DNA from: Streptomyces chumphonensis
GTDB lineage: Bacteria; Actinomycetota; Actinomycetes; Streptomycetales; Streptomycetaceae
Assembly: GCF_014779715.1 (NCBI RefSeq)
Contig: NZ_JACXYU010000012.1
Coordinates: 62,001-126,000, forward strand
DNA: 64,000 nucleotides
Direction: 5' to 3'
Shown: positions 60,103-64,000 of the stretch, piece by piece
Layout: each line of letters begins with the position of its first letter
How positions within the stretch are numbered: the first letter of the stretch is position 1
The notes under the pieces: model-generated
What the model was told of the DNA's origin: nothing
Seen by the model: only the letters and a program-made list of their open reading frames with translations
The model's database searches: none
Made by a program: the position numbers and the translations under genes

Positions 60103-60124
60103 TCCGTTCCTCACGCTTCGGGGT

Positions 60125-60385
60125 TCACGTCGCCCTCCTGCGCCGCACCCGCCGGGCCCCCAGGACCCCGCCGCGCTGCAGGACGGCCTTGACGACCGCG
60201 AAGATCGCGCCGTGCACGGCGGCCGCCAGCAGCACCTCGCGCCAGCTCCGCTCGATGTCCGTGGCGTCGGGGGTGTCCTCCTGGTGGGCGACGACCTTCC
60301 ACACCTGTTTGAAGATCGCGCCGGCCACGACGCCGCCCACCAGACCGACCGACAGGGTGCCGGCCCTGTTCAGAACCGCGGACAT
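60125..60385 (-). CDS. DUF4235 membrane protein
   Basis: 86 aa from ATG 60385 (an in-frame ATG at 60400 overlaps the previous stop). Two hydrophobic stretches around a polar centre with HQEDTPDATDIERSWREVL and a strongly basic tail, the DUF4235 pattern. Last gene of a three-gene operon with a holin-like and a DUF3618 protein. Function unknown; probably membrane-stress related (inference). Confidence 0.85.
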   Translation of the reverse strand: MSAVLNRAGTLSVGLVGGVVAGAIFKQVWKVVAHQEDTPDATDIERSWREVLLAAAVHGAIFAVVKAVLQRGGVLGARRVRRRRAT

Positions 60386-60390
60386 CCCGT

Positions 60391-60684
60391 TCACCCCCAT
60401 CCGTGACGCTTGCGCAGCACGAGGGCCGCGGCGACCAGCACGGTCACCACCGCACCCGCGGCGACCAGGGGTACGCGGTTGCGGCGGCCACCGGCCCGCG
60501 CCGTCCGTGCCACCCGGTGGGCCTGCTCGCGCGCGTCGACCGCCTTGCGGCGGGCCTGGGCCTTCACGTCCGCCTTCGCCGCCAACGCGGCGACGGTGTC
60601 ACCGAGTTCGGCGCGGGTGTCCTTGACCTGCTCCCGCAGGACCCGCGGATCCCTGGAGGTCTCCGCCTCGAAGTCACGGCTCAT
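60391..60684 (-). CDS. DUF3618 family protein
   Basis: 97 aa from ATG 60684, overlapping the stop of the holin-like gene as ATGA. An amphipathic N-terminal region (REQVKDTRAELGDTVAALA, the hallmark of DUF3618), an Arg/Ala-rich helix, and one C-terminal membrane helix before KRHGWG. Likely tail-anchored to the membrane and apolipoprotein-like. Function unknown. Confidence 0.88.
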   Translation of the reverse strand: MSRDFEAETSRDPRVLREQVKDTRAELGDTVAALAAKADVKAQARRKAVDAREQAHRVARTARAGGRRNRVPLVAAGAVVTVLVAAALVLRKRHGWG

Positions 60685-61100
60685 CGGTGGGCCCTCCCCT
60701 TGATCTCGGCGATGTCGGCCTTCACGCTGCCGATCGCCTGCTGGGGCGCGGCCGGCGTGGCACTGTGCAGTTCCCTCTTGCCCACCATGGCCAGGACCCC
60801 GGTGATGACGAGCAGCACGCCACCGATGATCAACGCCGAGGCCCACACCGGGAGGACCAGCGCCAGCGCCGCGATGGCACCGGCGATCAGCGCCTGCAGG
60901 GCCAGGAAGCCCGTCAGGGCCGCGCCGCCGAACATGCCGCCGCCGATCCCCGCGTGTTTGCCCTTCTGCGCCAGCTCCGCCTGGGCCAGCCGCATCTCGC
61001 GACGCACCAGCTCAGAGAGCTGGGCCGACGCCCGCTCGACCAGCTCGCCCACCGAGGCCTCGTGCGCGTCGGCCGGCCGGCGGCGCACAGATCCGATCAT
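60681..61100 (-). CDS. Holin-superfamily (DUF1469-like) membrane protein
   Basis: 139 aa from ATG 61100 after GAGG. An amphipathic helix (VGELVERASAQLSELVRREMR) is followed by two membrane helices (about 57-80 and 85-108). This is the phage_holin_3_6/DUF1469 layout found in chromosomal operons with DUF3618 and DUF4235 in Streptomyces. There are no phage genes nearby, so a lytic role is improbable. Confidence 0.85.
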   Translation of the reverse strand: MIGSVRRRPADAHEASVGELVERASAQLSELVRREMRLAQAELAQKGKHAGIGGGMFGGAALTGFLALQALIAGAIAALALVLPVWASALIIGGVLLVITGVLAMVGKRELHSATPAAPQQAIGSVKADIAEIKGRAHR

Positions 61101-61205
61101 GCCGTCCACCTCGCTTTCTTTCCTGGGGGCACCGGGTTGCCCGTGCGGCGCCCGTTGAAGCCCACCGCAGCGCGAACGGCCGCGGCGAAGTCACCCGTTC
61201 GGACG

Positions 61206-62045
61206 TCAGTCACGCAGCCTGAGCCGTACCGAACCGTCCAGTACCCGGGTTTCGAACGCCGGCTGCGGGGCGGTGGCCGGGCCGTGCACGTTCCACCCGT
61301 CGGAGAGCCGGAACAGGCTCCCGTGCCAGGGGCACTTCAGGCAGCCGTCCGTCAGGTGGCCCTGGGACAGCGGGCCGCCCAGGTGGCTGCACTGCTCGAC
61401 CAGCGCGTACACACGGTCGTCGGCACGGCGGACCACCACCACGGGCACACCGTCGACACCGCACCGGACGGGCTCGTCCACCGGGAAGTCGGCCAGCGGC
61501 CCGACGTCGTGCCACCGTGAACCGATCCGCGCCGCCAGTCCCTCGGCGTGGTTGGCCCCGACGGCCTGCCGGTAGGCCAGGTGCCCTCCCAGCGCCCCGC
61601 CCGCCGAGACCAGGGTGAGCCCGGCGAAGCCCAGCACCCGCCCCAGTCCGTGCCGCCCGGCGATCCGGGCGGCCAGGGAACCGGCGTACAGCCAGATCGC
61701 GCCCGCGGTGGACGCCGCGTGCACGAGCCCCACGCGCTGCTGACCCGGTCGAAGCTCGGCCCAGTCCACCCACCCGGCCACCGCGGCCGGGACGGCACCC
61801 GTCAGTCCGAGGCCCACCAGGGCGCCGGCACCGCGCCGCTGCCCCGGGAGCAGGTCCAGGGCCGCCGCGGACATCCAGGCGCCCACCGGGAGCTGGACGA
61901 GCATCGGGTGCACCGGATGCCCGAGCCACCTGCCGTGGAGGACGTCCCGGGCCCGGCCGAGGGGCATCCCCTTCACCCAGGAGCGCAGCCGCGCGGCGGT
62001 GCTGTCCAGGGCGGACGCGCGTTCGACCCGGTCCACGGCGGTCAT
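61206..62045 (-). CDS. DUF2231-Rieske fusion protein
   Basis: 279 aa using ATG 62045; ATG 62138 (310 aa) is possible. The N-terminal DUF2231 membrane domain (about 35-165, LGHPVHPMLVQLPVGAWMSA) has four helices with conserved histidines. It is fused to a C-terminal Rieske domain (about 180-275) with both cluster motifs, CSHLGG and CPWHGS. It should bind a [2Fe-2S] cluster, probably facing the cytoplasm, and transfer electrons to or from an unknown partner. Confidence 0.87.
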   Translation of the reverse strand: MTAVDRVERASALDSTAARLRSWVKGMPLGRARDVLHGRWLGHPVHPMLVQLPVGAWMSAAALDLLPGQRRGAGALVGLGLTGAVPAAVAGWVDWAELRPGQQRVGLVHAASTAGAIWLYAGSLAARIAGRHGLGRVLGFAGLTLVSAGGALGGHLAYRQAVGANHAEGLAARIGSRWHDVGPLADFPVDEPVRCGVDGVPVVVVRRADDRVYALVEQCSHLGGPLSQGHLTDGCLKCPWHGSLFRLSDGWNVHGPATAPQPAFETRVLDGSVRLRLRD

Positions 62046-62262
62046 CACCCGGCCCGGGCCGTCCCGCGAGGGCAGCGCGCCCAGCACCGTCCGGGCGGCA
62101 CCATCGGCGGCACCATCAGGTCCGTAGTTGATCGACATGAGGCGCCGGGTTCCCCCGGCCCGATCGGGCAAACAGCGGGTGCGCACGACCACCCGGCGGG
62201 CGTCCCCACGCTCTGTGACATACTCGGCCGCGCTCGTCGCAGTGCCGAAGTCGGGGGATTGG

Positions 62263-62883
62263 GTGAAGTTGCTACTGGCGGTGCTCGCCGCCGTGCTCGT
62301 GGTCGCCGTCGTCGTGGTGCTGGTACGCAGACTCCGCGCCGCCGACCGTACCGCCGCGACTCCCGCCCCGCGGGACCCGTTCGCCCCCGAGGACAGCACG
62401 GCCGGCGACCCGCGCGCCCTGAGGGCCGGCGACATGGTCGAGTACCTGGGGGAACGCCTCTTCGTGCGGGGTTCGTTGCGGCTGTCCGAGGGCGGCTACA
62501 GCTGGTCCGAGCACTTCCTCGACCCCATGGAGGACACGGGGGAAGGACGGCGCTGGCTCTCCGTGGAGGAGGACCCCACCCTTGAGGTCGTGCTGTGGAG
62601 CGCGTACACGGGCGACGAGCTCACACCCAGCCGTCCCACCCTGACGGTCCAGGGCGTCGCCTACCACCGCAGCGAGCACGGCACGGCGTCCTACCGTTCC
62701 GAGGGCACCACCGGCCTGGGCGCCACGGGACGCATGGAGTACGCCGACTACGACGGCCCGGGCGGCCGGAGCCTCGCCTTCGAACGGTTCTTCGGCGACC
62801 AGGGGCGCGGCAGTTGGGAGGCCTCGCTCGGCGAGCGGGTGGCCGACGGCACGCTGACCATCTACCCCGGCAGCGGCACGTGA
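62263..62883 (+). CDS. DUF4178 protein, membrane-anchored
   Basis: 206 aa from GTG 62263 after GGGGGATT. An N-terminal membrane helix (about 1-23) is followed by an acidic linker and the beta-rich DUF4178 domain (RAGDMVEYLGERLFVRGSL, WSEHFLDP, RWLSVEEDPTLEVVLW). First gene of a rightward operon in which every junction overlaps or is close. The family is uncharacterised and often encoded next to spermidine-synthase-like genes. Confidence 0.85.
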   Translation: MKLLLAVLAAVLVVAVVVVLVRRLRAADRTAATPAPRDPFAPEDSTAGDPRALRAGDMVEYLGERLFVRGSLRLSEGGYSWSEHFLDPMEDTGEGRRWLSVEEDPTLEVVLWSAYTGDELTPSRPTLTVQGVAYHRSEHGTASYRSEGTTGLGATGRMEYADYDGPGGRSLAFERFFGDQGRGSWEASLGERVADGTLTIYPGSGT

Positions 62884-63374
62884 GCGGCATAGCACTCGCC
62901 GCCCCCTACCTGGACACGGACGCCGACCAGCTCTCCTTCGCCCTGGACCTCCCGCCGTACGAGGCCCTCGCCGTCTCGGACCTGACGGTCGGCCCCCTCA
63001 CCGTCCAGCTCCGCCTGCTCGGCGCCTCCCACCAGGTCTTCGCCGGACCCGTTCGGGAGACCGTCGCCTGCCTGCCCGGCCTGGCGGGCGGCCTGCCCGA
63101 GCAGGTCAGTTGGGCTTTCGAGGACTGGAACTACCGGTTCACGGCCCGCGTCCTCGACCACGGGCAGGACGACTTCAGCCGTGAGGTCGCCCGGCTGCGC
63201 GACCGGCACTCCGGACACCCGTGGGCGCTGTGCGGTGTCTTCCCCGGTTCGAAGGACGCCGTCACGGCCCTGACCGTCCGGCCGTGGGGGACCGGCCTGC
63301 GCTGGAAGACCTGGCACACCTACCCGCAGAGCCGCCGGATCGTGGCGACGCACACCTGGCTGGAGGCCCGATGA
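62880..63374 (+). CDS. DUF2617 family protein
   Basis: 164 aa from GTG 62880, overlapping the DUF4178 stop as GTGA. Soluble mixed alpha/beta protein with LSFALDLPPYEALAV, LLGASHQVF and WALCGVFPGSKDAVTAL, which I recognise as DUF2617. It has no catalytic motif that I can name. Second gene of the operon, co-translated with both neighbours. Confidence 0.82.
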   Translation: MSGIALAAPYLDTDADQLSFALDLPPYEALAVSDLTVGPLTVQLRLLGASHQVFAGPVRETVACLPGLAGGLPEQVSWAFEDWNYRFTARVLDHGQDDFSREVARLRDRHSGHPWALCGVFPGSKDAVTALTVRPWGTGLRWKTWHTYPQSRRIVATHTWLEAR

Positions 63375-63778
63375 AGCCCGCTCGACCCGTCGCCTGCACC
63401 GCGCTCGCCGCAGCGCTCCTGCTGACCGGATGCTCCGGCGACAACGACGCCCGCGAGGTCCCGCGCGGCTGGATCGCCAAGGAGTACGGCCGCGACGGCC
63501 TCGACTACGTCGACCGGGGCGACGGGCCCTCCAAGGTCGCCGGGGAGATCGACGACCACCGCTCCGCCTTCTCCCGCACCACCAGCGGGGGCCGGGTCTT
63601 CCTGCGCTACCGCGACGACATCGTCGCGGTGAGCCCCCACCTCGGGGGCAGCCGGATCGAGATCGACGACTACCGCGACGGCTACAACCGCTGGCACAGC
63701 CACGTCGGACACGTCTGGCCGGCCCCCGGGAGCAGCGGCAACGGCTTCCGCGGCGGTGGCCCCGGCTCCGGCAAGTGA
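63371..63778 (+). CDS. DUF4247 lipoprotein
   Basis: 135 aa from ATG 63371, overlapping the DUF2617 stop as ATGA. A lipoprotein signal ends in LLTGC (Cys21), followed by the DUF4247 domain with GWIAKEYGRDGLDYVDRGD, VFLRYRDDIVAVSPH and IEIDDYRDGYNRWHSHVGH. Exported and lipid-anchored. Third gene of the operon, 46 bp before DUF350. Confidence 0.85.
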   Translation: MKPARPVACTALAAALLLTGCSGDNDAREVPRGWIAKEYGRDGLDYVDRGDGPSKVAGEIDDHRSAFSRTTSGGRVFLRYRDDIVAVSPHLGGSRIEIDDYRDGYNRWHSHVGHVWPAPGSSGNGFRGGGPGSGK

Positions 63779-63824
63779 ACCCAGCCCATCTCTCTCTCGC
63801 AGACGTCCCCTGAAAGGCACCACC

Positions 63825-64000
63825 GTGGCAGAGATCTTCGAGTCGGCAGGACAGGCCCTGCTGTACGGCCTGGTCGGCTTCGCCGTCATGGCCTGCGGCT
63901 TCATCGCCCTCGACCTGGTGACCCCCGGCAAACTGGTGCACGTGGTGTGGACCGAGCGCAATCGCGGAGCGGCCGTGCTCCTCGCCGGTCAGACCCTGGC
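63825..64000 (+). CDS. DUF350 membrane protein, truncated by the window edge
   Basis: 58 codons from GTG 63825 with AAAGG upstream. The first helix region (YGLVGFAVMACGFIALDLVTPG) and VWTERNRGAAVLLAGQ are typical of DUF350, a small membrane family. It continues beyond 64000. In other genomes the DUF4178-DUF4247-DUF350 set usually leads into a membrane-associated spermidine-synthase homologue; that gene is predicted next. Confidence 0.85.
   Translation, partial: MAEIFESAGQALLYGLVGFAVMACGFIALDLVTPGKLVHVVWTERNRGAAVLLAGQTL

Noticed and set aside
60681..61100. Prophage remnant suggested by the holin-like gene
   Set aside because: No integrase, terminase, capsid or lysin genes; the neighbours are chromosomal DUF3618 and DUF4235 genes.
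1..64000. CRISPR arrays, rRNA, tRNA and insertion sequences
   Set aside because: I searched by eye for spaced identical repeats, cloverleaf-like stems with CCA-type ends and transposase motifs and found none; small RNAs cannot be excluded without a covariance-model search.

Overview
The window is high-GC chromosomal DNA of a Streptomyces-type actinomycete. This rests on the dense, strongly GC-biased third codon positions, the many GTG starts and GTGA/ATGA overlaps, a short chaplin gene (aerial-hypha surface protein), a chitin-type AA10 oxidase with a DasR-like operator, and several protein families typical of the genus (DUF3037, DUF3618, DUF4235, DUF6328). I see no rRNA, tRNA, transposase, integrase or CRISPR array. 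It reads as core chromosome rather than a mobile or secondary-metabolite region.

Layout. 1-3.2 kb: leftward operon of two SPFH membrane proteins plus a truncated gene at the edge. 3.9-6.8 kb: Tat-exported PhoX-like protein and a membrane-anchored lytic polysaccharide monooxygenase. 7.1-10 kb: HipA-like kinase/DUF3037 pair and two FabG-type reductases. 10.4-13.8 kb: peptide-binding lipoprotein, uracil-DNA glycosylase, two small proteins. 14-24.5 kb: Gfo/Idh/MocA oxidoreductase, envelope genes (lnt, uppP, a VTT-domain protein), an aminopropyltransferase-like protein, an MFS exporter, a Pro/Gln-rich membrane protein, a hotdog protein, gamma-carbonic anhydrase, a hexapeptide acyltransferase and an EamA transporter. 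24.6-33 kb: XRE-cupin regulator, CoA-binding protein, YigZ, sbcD-sbcC, DUF885 peptidase, Lrp regulator. 33-42 kb: transsulfuration enzyme, ACT-GNAT acetyltransferase, chaplin, SDR, GntR and ROK regulators, purB, SGNH hydrolase. 42-49.3 kb: two CNNM/CorC proteins, then bioB-bioA-bioD facing bioF. 49.3-52.9 kb: DUF6328, an efflux-type membrane protein with a divergent TetR regulator, a CtaG-like protein. 53-55.7 kb: gatD-murT and def. 55.7-60 kb: TetR, acyl-CoA dehydrogenase, mycothiol-dependent-isomerase-like protein, dicarboxylate symporter. 60-64 kb: holin-like/DUF3618/DUF4235 operon, DUF2231-Rieske protein, and a rightward DUF4178-DUF2617-DUF4247-DUF350 operon running off the edge.

Functional themes are cell-envelope biogenesis (UppP, Lnt, MurT-GatD, SPFH, CNNM, chaplin), chitin/amino-sugar regulation (two TGGT-N4-ACCA palindromes, at the AA10 gene and at a GntR regulator), biotin and fatty-acid metabolism (bioBADF, FabG pair, acyl-CoA dehydrogenase), and DNA maintenance (ung, sbcCD). 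The most informative non-coding signals are a GntR promoter whose operator overlaps its -35 box, a TetR gene with an apparently leaderless promoter and duplicated operator, paired palindromes between bioB and bioF, and two palindromes before the acyl-CoA dehydrogenase. The least understood gene groups are the DUF4178-DUF350 operon, the HipA-like/DUF3037 pair and the tandem SPFH pair. All functional statements come from motif recognition by eye; no database search was run.
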